DNA of 64,000 nt from QHWF01 sp036848175 (GTDB taxonomy: Bacteria > Acidobacteriota > Vicinamibacteria > Vicinamibacterales > CAVVIG01), in the NCBI GenBank assembly GCA_036848175.1, contig DAIUKO010000001.1:1-64000 (forward strand). Direction: 5' to 3'. The translations under genes were made by a program, and so were the position numbers. Each line of letters begins with the position of its first letter. Position 1 is the stretch's first letter. Shown one piece after another: positions 23,943 to 31,731 of the stretch. The notes under the pieces were generated by a model, which searched no databases, was not told the origin of the DNA, and saw only the letters and a list, made by a program, of their open reading frames with translations.

Positions 23943-24051
23943 GAACACAAACGACACAAAGGACACAAAGGACACAGAGAACACAAAGAAGGGTCGCTAA
24001 CCCATCTTTGTGCCCTTTGTGCCCTTTGTGCCCTTTGTGTCCTTTGTGTCG
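23943..24051. repeat. Convergent 9-bp tandem repeats forming an inverted repeat
   Basis: After the regulator stop comes a run of AAAGGACAC-like units (23943-23990). After a gap of about 15 nt comes the inverted run CTTTGTGCC/CTTTGTGTC (24003-24051). The two arms are largely complementary and could fold into a long hairpin acting as a two-way terminator between convergent genes. The right arm is also coding: on the minus strand it gives the repetitive C-terminal tail TKDTKGTKGTKGTKMG of the NRPS. Confidence 0.8.
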
Positions 24052-27000
24052 ATCGCGTTCGCGCACGCGCGGACGGTCGGGTGGTTGAAGATCACCCGCA
24101 GCGGCACCTTGAGGTTGAAGGTCTCGTGCATGCGTGACGCGAGCTGCATCGCCAGCAGCGAGTGGCCGCCGAGCTCGAAGAAGTTTTCCTCGACGCCGAT
24201 CTCGGACCTGCCGAGCACGTCTTGCCACAGACTCGCCAACCGCTCCTCGGTCGGCGTTCCGGGCGCGACATACGATGCCGACCGCGCCGCGTCCGGCGCC
24301 GGCAGTCTTCGCCGATCCACTTTGCCGTTGGCGTTCAACGGCATGTCGGCGAGCGGCACGATCGCCGACGGCAGCATGTAGTCGGGCAGCGTCCGCTGGA
24401 GATGCGGTCGCAGTGCGGCGACCGCGCTTTCGTCTGTCCCCGGTTTCAGCACGACATACGCGACCAGCCGCTTGTCTCCCGGGGCCGTCTCGGACACGAC
24501 GACGATCGCCTGCGCGACCGCGCGGTGGCCACAGAGCACCGTTTCGATTTCACCAAGCTCGATGCGGTGGCCGCGAATCTTCACCTGATGATCGATGCGC
24601 CCGAGATATTCGATCTGTCCGTTCGCATCCCATCGTCCCAGGTCGCCGGTGCGATAGAGCCTCGCGCCAGATTCGCCGCTCAGTCCGTCCGGGATGAAGC
24701 GCTCCGCCGTGAGATCGGGCCGATCCCAATAGCCGTGCGCGAGCGCGATGCCGCCAATCCAGACTTCGCCGGGCGCACCGACGGGAACCGGACTGCCCAG
24801 CGAATCGACGACGTACGCGCGCGTGCCGCTGATCGGCCGTCCAATCGGCGGCTGCGATGGCCACGACTCGGGCGCGCCCCTCAGCGTGAACCCGGTGACG
24901 ACGTGCGCTTCCGAAGGTCCGTATTGGTTGTGCAGCGAGCATCCAGTTCGTTCGCACAGCGCACGCACCGGATGAGTGACCTGCAGCTGCTCGCCGGCGG
25001 TGATCAGTTCCTTCAACTCGGGCACCGGCAGGTTGCGCGCGCACAGTTCGCGCGCCAGCAGATCGAGCACGACCACCGGGACGAACAGTTGCTGGACACG
25101 TGCGTCCGAGACGAGCGTCGCAAGACGCGAGATATCCCGGCGTGTCTCCTCGTCGGTCATCACAACGGTCCCGCCAGAGCAGAGCGCGGAAAATATCTCG
25201 AGCGTCGCGACGTCGAAGCAGATCGATGCAAACTGCAGAATGCGCACCGATCGCGCGAGCCCCGACCAGTACCAGTGGAGCAGGTTGACCAGCGCGCGAT
25301 GCGGCAGCGCAACGCCCTTCGGCCGGCCGGTGGAACCCGACGTGTAGATCAAATAGAGCAGGTCGTCCGGATCGGTGAGGCGGCTGACGTTGTCCCGGGG
25401 TTCCCGAGCAATCGCCGGCCAGTCAGCATCGAGATAGACGGCCGGCAGATCGTCGTCGCCGACGATTGTCGGGAGACTCCGCTGAGTCACGAGCACCGCC
25501 GCGCGCGCGTCGGCGAGCGTGAATCGCTGCCGATCGCCGGGATGTTCCGGATCGATTGGCACGTACGCGGCGCCGGCCTTCAAAGCCGCGACCACCGCAA
25601 CCACCAACCCGATCGAGCGTTCCAGACGAATGGCCACGCGCGAGCCGTCGCCGGCAAACCTGCCCAGGTATCGCGCGAGCTGGTTCGCGCGCTCGTTCAG
25701 TTCACGATAGGTGAGGCTGTTGCCGCCGAAGACGACGGCGGTGGCCTCGGGCGTGAGCGCGGCCTGCTCCTCGAACAGTTCGTGAACCGCGCGACGGTCG
25801 TCGGCCGCCGCTCCAGTTTCGATCCAGCTGGCGCGAACGCGCGTGCGATCGGCGTGAGGCGACAGCTCGATGTCGGCAATGCGCACATCCGGCTGCGCCG
25901 CAACCTGCTCGATGACGCGCACCAGGTCGCCGGCCATGTTCGCCATCGCCGGCTCGTCGAACAAGTCGGTGCTGTACTCGAAATCGGCAATCCATCCCGA
26001 TTCGCGCTCGGTCACGAACAGCGCGATATCGAGCTTCGCCGTTCCGGTATAGAGCTCCGTGCATTCGATGGCGAGTCCCGGCAGATCCCAGGCCTCAGGC
26101 GCGTGCTGCACGACGAGCGACGCCGAGAACAACGTCGCGCGGCTCAAGTCGCGATCGGGCAGCAGTTCGCGGACGACGCGATCGAACGGCACATCCTGGT
26201 TCGAATACGCGTCGTGCGTCACGTTCTTCACGTGCCGCAACAGCTCGCGGAAGGATCGGTTCCCGGTCAGGTCCGTCCTCAGCACGATGGTATTGAGGAA
26301 GAACCCGAACAGGCCTTCGAGCTCGGCGCGATTGCGGACCGAAGTCGGCGTCCCGACGACGAGATCCGTCTGTCCGGAGTAGCGATGGAGCAGCACGTTG
26401 AACGCCGCGAGCACCGCGGCGAAGAGTGTCGCTTCCTCGGCAACCCTGACGCTCTTGAATGCCTCCGCGACCGCCTCGGGGATCTCGAATCGGTAGGTCG
26501 CACCACGCTGGCTTTGAACCGGCGGCCGCTCGTGCACCGTCGGCAGATCGAGCTTCGGCGCGTCAGCGAGCCGCTTCCTCCAGTAGGCAAGCTGGTGGCG
26601 CTGACGCTCGCTGTCGACGCGCTCGCGCTGCCATCTGGCATAGTCGGCGTATTGAACTGGCAAATCGGGAAGCTGCGGTTCACGGCCCTCGAGGAAGCTC
26701 CGGTAGAAGATGCCAATTTCTCTCGACCAGACATCCATCGACCACGCGTCGCCGATCGCGTGATGCACGGTCATCGCGAGGATGTGCGCGCGTTCGCTCA
26801 GGCGGATCACCAGCGCGCGGAACAGCGGTCCACGTTCCAGATCGAACGGCTTGCGTGATTGTTCGCGAATCAGCCGCTGTGCCTCGTCCTCGCCGGCGGC
26901 CTCCACGATCGGCAGCCGGTACTCCGGCGGCTCGTCGATGAAGCGTTCGGGCTCGCCGCGCATCGCGTACCGGGTCCGCAGGGTTTCGTGGCGCGCGATC

Positions 27001-29630
27001 ATCGCGGCGATCGCGCGCTCGAGCGCCGCGTGATTCAACTCACCCTGCATGCGCGCGGCGTAGGCCATGTTGAACTTCCAGCTGTCGGCGTCGAGTTGCT
27101 GCAGGAGAAAGATCCCCTGCTCTCCAGACGACAGCGGCATCGCACCCTCGTGCGTGCGTCGAACGATCGGCTTCGAGTCTTCCGTGTGGCCGTCGGCAAT
27201 CGACGCTGCGAGATCGCGCAGGACCGGCTGCTCGAGGACGCGCCGGAGCGGCAACTCGATGCCGAATGCCTCTCGCACGCGAGAGACCATGCGCATGGCC
27301 AGCAGCGAATGGCCGCCGAGCTCGAAGAAATTGTCGTCCGCACTCACGCGTCCGATGCCCAGCACGTCCAGCCAGATGGCGGCGAGCCGTTCTTCGGCCG
27401 AGGTGCCCGGCGCCCGAAACGCTCGTTCGATCGCGACCTCCGGCGGTGCCGGGAGCTTTCGCCGATCGATCTTGCCGTTCGGCGTCAGCGGCATGTCGTC
27501 GAGCCGCACGATGAACGACGGAACCATGTACGCCGGAAGCTTTCGCGCCAAGTACGTTCGCAGTTCCGACACCGCGGCGTCGCCGCCGTCGCTCTTGAAG
27601 ACGACGTAGGCGGCGAGGCGTTTGTCCCCAGAGGGCTCCTCACGTGCGATGACGACCGCTGATGCGACCGATTCGTGACGCTTGAGCACGCTCTCGATTT
27701 CGCCGAGCTCGATACGATGGCCGCGGATCTTCACCTGGTGATCGAGACGGCCCAGATATTCGATGTCGCCGGTCGCCGTCCAGCGCCCGAGGTCGCCGGT
27801 GCGATACATCCGCGCACCTGGCTCGCGGCTGAATCCGTCGGGAACAAAACGCTCAGCGGTCAGCTCCGGACGATCCCAGTACCCGCGCGCGAGGCCTGCG
27901 CCGGCGATGCAGATTTCACCCGGGACGCCTTGCGGTGCCGGCATGCCGCACGCGTCGAGGATGAACACGCGACTGTTGCTGACCGCCTTCCCAATCAGCG
28001 GCGGCGTGCCCGGCTCGACAGCCGTGAACGTGCTGTAAGTCGTGTCTTCACTCGGACCGTACAGGTTGAACATCGCGTGGAGACCGTCAGCGCGCGCAAA
28101 CGTTTCCTCGACGAGCACGGCCGGCAATGCCTCGCCGGCGACGTTCACGATCCGCACGTCGGATGGCAGGCGCCTCGACGCCACGAGCTCGCGCAGCGCC
28201 GACGGTACCGTGTTGATGAGCGTCACACCGCCGGTGTGTGCGCTCTGGCCCCACTCGAGGATGTTCTGGACCACTCGAACCGAGCCGCCGCAGCTCAGTG
28301 GAACGAATATCTCGTAGACCGAAAGGTCGAAACAGATTGACGTGCTCGCGAGCACGCACGACAGTGCGTCCGCCGGGAACACCTCCTGCGCCCACGCGAT
28401 CATCTCCACCGCGCTCTGGTGCTCGATCATCACGCCCTTCGGCCGGCCGGTCGAGCCGGAGGTGTAGATGAAGTACGCGAGATCGCGCGGTGTGACGATG
28501 CCAGGGAGATCGGTGTTGAACGCGATGTCCGCTGCCCAGATGGCCTGCGGTTCGACGATCCGTCCCGAGTAGTCAATCAGACGATCGCGAAGGCGCTCCT
28601 CGGTGATCACGCACGCAGGCCGGCAATCGTCGAGAACAGTGCGAAGGCGTTCGGCCGGGTACGCCGGATCGAGCGGGACGTAGGCACCTCCGGCCTTCAG
28701 CACTCCGTACAGCGCGGCGATCATCGAGGCGGATCGCTCCATCAGCACGCCGACCGCCGCGCCGCGGTCGACGCCGTGCTGCCGCAGTTCCCACGCCACC
28801 TGATTGGCGCGGCGGTTCAGATCCCGGTACGTCATCCGCTCGGCACCACAGAGGATTGCGATGGCATCCGGAGTCCGCGCCGCCTGTTCCTCGAAAAGTT
28901 CATGCATGCCGCGCGTCTCGTTGCGAGGCCGGCGCGTGTCGTTCCACTCGACCAGGATCTGCTTTCGCTCGTCGGGCCGCAGCAGGTCGATGTCGCTGAG
29001 CCGCACGTCTGGATTGGCGGCGACGCGGCCGAGGATCCGGACGAAGTGGCCGGCCATCCTCGCGATCGCCGGCTCGTCGAAGATGTCGGTGCTGTAGTGC
29101 AGATCGACCGCCCAGCCAGATGCGGCTTCAGAGATCGTCAACGTCAGATCGCAGATCGCCTTGTCGCCATCGAGCGGCGCGCTGCCGCTCTGGACGGCGA
29201 GCGCCGCCTGGAACAACGACGGATCTCCCGGACGCCGATCCGGCTGAAGGCGTTCGACGATGCGCGCGAAGGGCACATCACGGTGCGCCTCCGCTTCGAC
29301 GACGACGTCGAACGCGCGCTGCATCAATTCACGGAACGTCGGATCGCCGGCGACGTCGGTTCTGAACACCAGCGTCTCGCCGGGCGTGCCGACGAGGATG
29401 TCGGTCTGTCCGCTGTAGCGGTAGAGAAGGACGAGGTAGGCGGCAAGCACGCCGACGAACAACGTGGCGTGTTCATCGGCCGCGAGCTGACGCAAACGAT
29501 CCGCGATATCGCCGCGAACCTGAAATCGATACGACGCCCGTGCGTCAGTCCGCTCCGCGGTTCGCGGCCCGACGCTCGGCAAGGCGAGCGCAGGCGCATC
29601 CTTCAGGCGCTGAAGCCAGTACTCAATCAT
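23997..29630 (-). CDS. Two-module NRPS (partial C)-A-PCP-C-A-PCP, Ala-like and Pro-like
   Basis: A 1877-residue protein, 10 bp after the methyltransferase gene. Order along the minus strand: half condensation domain (29630 to about 28960, starting YWLQRLKDAPALALP, no HHxxxDG half); A1 (about 28950-27440); carrier (DNFFELGGHSLLAMR); full C (27150-25850, HHAIGDA); A2 (25790-24310); carrier (ENFFELGGHSLLAMQ); repeat-coded tail. No thioesterase or epimerase. By eye on GrsA positions the codes are DLYNNALTY for A1, one residue from the microcystin alanine code I recall, and DVLFIAQVV for A2, close to proline (DVQxIAHVV) but with Leu and Gln at two positions. It may start a chain or work in trans with the giant NRPS. 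Confidence 0.9.
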   Translation of the reverse strand: MIEYWLQRLKDAPALALPSVGPRTAERTDARASYRFQVRGDIADRLRQLAADEHATLFVGVLAAYLVLLYRYSGQTDILVGTPGETLVFRTDVAGDPTFRELMQRAFDVVVEAEAHRDVPFARIVERLQPDRRPGDPSLFQAALAVQSGSAPLDGDKAICDLTLTISEAASGWAVDLHYSTDIFDEPAIARMAGHFVRILGRVAANPDVRLSDIDLLRPDERKQILVEWNDTRRPRNETRGMHELFEEQAARTPDAIAILCGAERMTYRDLNRRANQVAWELRQHGVDRGAAVGVLMERSASMIAALYGVLKAGGAYVPLDPAYPAERLRTVLDDCRPACVITEERLRDRLIDYSGRIVEPQAIWAADIAFNTDLPGIVTPRDLAYFIYTSGSTGRPKGVMIEHQSAVEMIAWAQEVFPADALSCVLASTSICFDLSVYEIFVPLSCGGSVRVVQNILEWGQSAHTGGVTLINTVPSALRELVASRRLPSDVRIVNVAGEALPAVLVEETFARADGLHAMFNLYGPSEDTTYSTFTAVEPGTPPLIGKAVSNSRVFILDACGMPAPQGVPGEICIAGAGLARGYWDRPELTAERFVPDGFSREPGARMYRTGDLGRWTATGDIEYLGRLDHQVKIRGHRIELGEIESVLKRHESVASAVVIAREEPSGDKRLAAYVVFKSDGGDAAVSELRTYLARKLPAYMVPSFIVRLDDMPLTPNGKIDRRKLPAPPEVAIERAFRAPGTSAEERLAAIWLDVLGIGRVSADDNFFELGGHSLLAMRMVSRVREAFGIELPLRRVLEQPVLRDLAASIADGHTEDSKPIVRRTHEGAMPLSSGEQGIFLLQQLDADSWKFNMAYAARMQGELNHAALERAIAAMIARHETLRTRYAMRGEPERFIDEPPEYRLPIVEAAGEDEAQRLIREQSRKPFDLERGPLFRALVIRLSERAHILAMTVHHAIGDAWSMDVWSREIGIFYRSFLEGREPQLPDLPVQYADYARWQRERVDSERQRHQLAYWRKRLADAPKLDLPTVHERPPVQSQRGATYRFEIPEAVAEAFKSVRVAEEATLFAAVLAAFNVLLHRYSGQTDLVVGTPTSVRNRAELEGLFGFFLNTIVLRTDLTGNRSFRELLRHVKNVTHDAYSNQDVPFDRVVRELLPDRDLSRATLFSASLVVQHAPEAWDLPGLAIECTELYTGTAKLDIALFVTERESGWIADFEYSTDLFDEPAMANMAGDLVRVIEQVAAQPDVRIADIELSPHADRTRVRASWIETGAAADDRRAVHELFEEQAALTPEATAVVFGGNSLTYRELNERANQLARYLGRFAGDGSRVAIRLERSIGLVVAVVAALKAGAAYVPIDPEHPGDRQRFTLADARAAVLVTQRSLPTIVGDDDLPAVYLDADWPAIAREPRDNVSRLTDPDDLLYLIYTSGSTGRPKGVALPHRALVNLLHWYWSGLARSVRILQFASICFDVATLEIFSALCSGGTVVMTDEETRRDISRLATLVSDARVQQLFVPVVVLDLLARELCARNLPVPELKELITAGEQLQVTHPVRALCERTGCSLHNQYGPSEAHVVTGFTLRGAPESWPSQPPIGRPISGTRAYVVDSLGSPVPVGAPGEVWIGGIALAHGYWDRPDLTAERFIPDGLSGESGARLYRTGDLGRWDANGQIEYLGRIDHQVKIRGHRIELGEIETVLCGHRAVAQAIVVVSETAPGDKRLVAYVVLKPGTDESAVAALRPHLQRTLPDYMLPSAIVPLADMPLNANGKVDRRRLPAPDAARSASYVAPGTPTEERLASLWQDVLGRSEIGVEENFFELGGHSLLAMQLASRMHETFNLKVPLRVIFNHPTVRACANAIDTKDTKGTKGTKGTKMG

Positions 29631-29640
29631 GTGAAACCTG

Positions 29641-31005
29641 CTACTGAACGGCTCGGAGAAATGGAAATGCCGACGTCGCGAGGGAGACGCGCGCTCGCGA
29701 CGCGTTCTCGAAATCCGGAGTCGCGCCGCACTGCTCGAAGACCTCGCGAAACGTCAGGCGTCCGTCGCTGAGATCGAGCACGTGCCGGTAGAGACCGGTG
29801 GCTGGCATGCCGGCATACGGTATTTGCTTCGCGCTCAGCCGGTACTCGCCGTTGTCCTGGAGGATGTAGCAGCGCTGCGTGCTCTCGGTGCGCCGGAATC
29901 GGCGATCGAGAAATTCGTCGACGATCTGCGGCTCCGATTTGATCGGCCGTCCTGAATCGGCGCGCTGGAGATAGAACCACAGCATCGGCGACTGTTCCGC
30001 CATCAGCAGATTCGAGATCTGCCAGCGCGTCAGATCCGGCAGCGCGTCGTAGCGCGCCTGCAGATCGCGATCGGCCCAGCGCATGTTCCAGAACACGCGA
30101 TCGTCGGCCTTGTCCCACTCCGACACGTGATAGGTGACGATCTCGAGGCCGCAGGCGCGGACCAGCTCGTTCAACGATTCAACGGTGTAACTGTGCTCGA
30201 CCGGCTGCAGCAGCGAGTCCGCGATCCTGGCGTCGGGCTGGCCTTGAAACTGTGCGACGTGCTTCGCGGCATCGCTCTCGTTCGGCAGCGCGCCGATCAC
30301 GTGATTGAGCAGGCGCATCTGCGCCTCCCAGCCGCCGTCGAACGTGCCGCCGGTGAGCAGGCGCACCGCCTTCTGCACCGCCGCGTTCATCACGCGATGA
30401 AACCGGTTGTAGACCATCAGCTCCATCACACCGCCGGGCTTCAGTGCGCGGGCCAGCTTCCACAGCGTCGCCTGCGGATCGGAGTTGTGATGGATGACGC
30501 CGGTGCAGACGATGATGTCGAATGCGCCGTCGTACGGAACGGTATTGAGCGACTCGTTCCGGAGCTCCGCGTTGCGCAGACCCATCGACCGCAGCGTCGA
30601 CGCGCACAGATCGAGCGACGGCTTCGAGAGGTCGGAGCCGACGATCGTCGCGAGCGGAAAGTGCAGGGCGGTGTGCACCGCCTGATTCGTGCCGCAGCCG
30701 GCGACCCAGATTTTCGGCCGCTTCGGGATCAGCGTCCCGTCCCAGTCGCCCAGATTCTGGCCGAGCATCGCGCTCGCCATCGCGCCGTGCGACGGGTAGA
30801 GAAAATTCGTCGGCCGCCACGGGTACGGGAAGTGTCCGTAGAACTCGGCGTTGATCGCGTCAACCGTCGACGCGTCTCCGACGAGATACAGATTCTCCTC
30901 GTCGCTGACCGCTCCGGGGCCGATCGTTCGACGCGTGTCCGCCCCAGCGGTTGATTGATCGACTGTCTCCACGAGCATCGTTACTGGCGCCTTGTCATCG
31001 CTCAT
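29641..31005 (-). CDS. SAM-dependent methyltransferase of the NRPS cluster
   Basis: A 454-residue class I methyltransferase. The SAM-binding glycine motif is KIWVAGCGTNQAVHTAL, followed by the acidic VGSDLSKPSL and then the DIIVCTGVIHHNSDPQ and LKPGGVMELMVY motifs. A long C-terminal extension of about 200 residues (WNMRWADRD, LLMAEQSPMLWFYLQRAD, YILQDNGEYRLSAK) is characteristic of a methyltransferase subfamily but not assigned by me. It lies 10 bp upstream of the two-module NRPS and probably tailors its product by N-, O- or C-methylation. The annotated ATG at 31005 lies inside a palindromic repeat and lacks a ribosome site; an in-frame ATG at 30978 is an alternative. Confidence 0.85.
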   Translation of the reverse strand: MSDDKAPVTMLVETVDQSTAGADTRRTIGPGAVSDEENLYLVGDASTVDAINAEFYGHFPYPWRPTNFLYPSHGAMASAMLGQNLGDWDGTLIPKRPKIWVAGCGTNQAVHTALHFPLATIVGSDLSKPSLDLCASTLRSMGLRNAELRNESLNTVPYDGAFDIIVCTGVIHHNSDPQATLWKLARALKPGGVMELMVYNRFHRVMNAAVQKAVRLLTGGTFDGGWEAQMRLLNHVIGALPNESDAAKHVAQFQGQPDARIADSLLQPVEHSYTVESLNELVRACGLEIVTYHVSEWDKADDRVFWNMRWADRDLQARYDALPDLTRWQISNLLMAEQSPMLWFYLQRADSGRPIKSEPQIVDEFLDRRFRRTESTQRCYILQDNGEYRLSAKQIPYAGMPATGLYRHVLDLSDGRLTFREVFEQCGATPDFENASRARVSLATSAFPFLRAVQ

Positions 31006-31083
31006 CCAGGCTTGTCGAAGGATGAGCGCTCTGGTTCGACAGGCTCACCATGAGCGGGTTCGACAGGCTCACCATGAGCGCGT
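30999..31083. repeat. Palindromic repeat cluster at the methyltransferase start
   Basis: It contains the hairpin CGCTCATCC-12 nt-GGATGAGCG (30999-31028) and then two direct copies of GGTTCGACAGGCTCACCATG plus AGCG (31033-31081). The first arm carries the methyltransferase ATG. The TCGACA/GGCTCA/GAGCG pattern is shared with the palindromic elements found inside the giant NRPS, so these are probably members of one interspersed repeat family. Confidence 0.75.
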
Positions 31084-31089
31084 GATCCA

Positions 31090-31719
31090 CTATTTCGTCG
31101 TGAGCGTGACGTTGCCGTTGATCGTGCTGATCGTCACGCGGTTCGTGCCCGCGCCGACGCGGCCGTTCGCGTAGATGTATTGGCGCGGCGTCCCGTGCTT
31201 CTTGTCCCAGTTGTCGCTCTTCACCTGACGCAGACCGAAGTCGTCGATCACATGAAACGCCGTCTCCTGGTTGTCCGTGTAGGCGAGCGTGACGTCCACG
31301 GTCATCGGAAAGTCCTTCGGGACGACCAGCGTGATCTCGCCCTGGTTCGACGACAGGTTGATGTCGCGCGGCGCGCCCGACGTTCCGACGATGTGGGCGA
31401 CGATGTCGCCGGACATCGTTTTTGCGTGAACGGAGCCGCTGGCGGCGTCGACGTCGATGTTGCCGCCCATGGTCTCGAGCTTCGCGAAGCTGTCCACCCG
31501 GCCGATGTGGATGTCTCCACCCATCGTCACCAGATCGGCGCCGCGCGGCGCGCCGTCCACGTCGATGTCGCCGCCGGCTTTCACGATCGTCAGCGGCTTG
31601 TCGTCTCGACGGAAAAAAGAAGTGACCGGCGTCGCCAGCGCGACGACGAGCACCGAGATCGCGGCGACGATCGACTTGAAGATCACTCCCGAGCTGCGAG
31701 TCGTTGGTTCTGGTGTCAC
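31090..31719 (-). CDS. Membrane-anchored DUF4097-like beta-helix protein
   Basis: A 209-residue protein with a GTG start (AAAGGA about 7 nt upstream), 12 bp after the permease gene on the same strand. One membrane helix lies near the N-terminus (SIVAAISVLVVALATPVTSFF). Repeated strand-turn units follow (KAGGDIDVDGAPRGADLVTM, GGDIHIGRV, MGGNIDVDAASG, MSGDIVAHI, ISTINGNVTLT), typical of DUF4097 / putative adhesin domains with a right-handed beta-helix. The function is unknown; such proteins are common beside ABC permeases in Acidobacteriota. A 4-gene minus block (permease, this gene, methyltransferase, NRPS) is possible, but the repeat cluster interrupts it. Confidence 0.75.
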   Translation of the reverse strand: MTPEPTTRSSGVIFKSIVAAISVLVVALATPVTSFFRRDDKPLTIVKAGGDIDVDGAPRGADLVTMGGDIHIGRVDSFAKLETMGGNIDVDAASGSVHAKTMSGDIVAHIVGTSGAPRDINLSSNQGEITLVVPKDFPMTVDVTLAYTDNQETAFHVIDDFGLRQVKSDNWDKKHGTPRQYIYANGRVGAGTNRVTISTINGNVTLTTK

Positions 31720-31731
31720 GAAAATGTCCTT

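Noticed and set aside
23943..24051. CRISPR-like array
   Set aside because: Units are 9 bp with no spacers and occur as inverted arms; no cas genes are nearby.
23997..24310. Thioesterase or reductase at the end of the two-module NRPS
   Set aside because: The sequence after the last carrier domain is only the repeat-coded TKG tail; no GxSxG or NAD-binding motif is present.
24162..26858. Long plus-strand open frame of 898 codons opposite the two-module NRPS
   Set aside because: Antisense shadow of NRPS domains, with no motif of its own and low-complexity composition.
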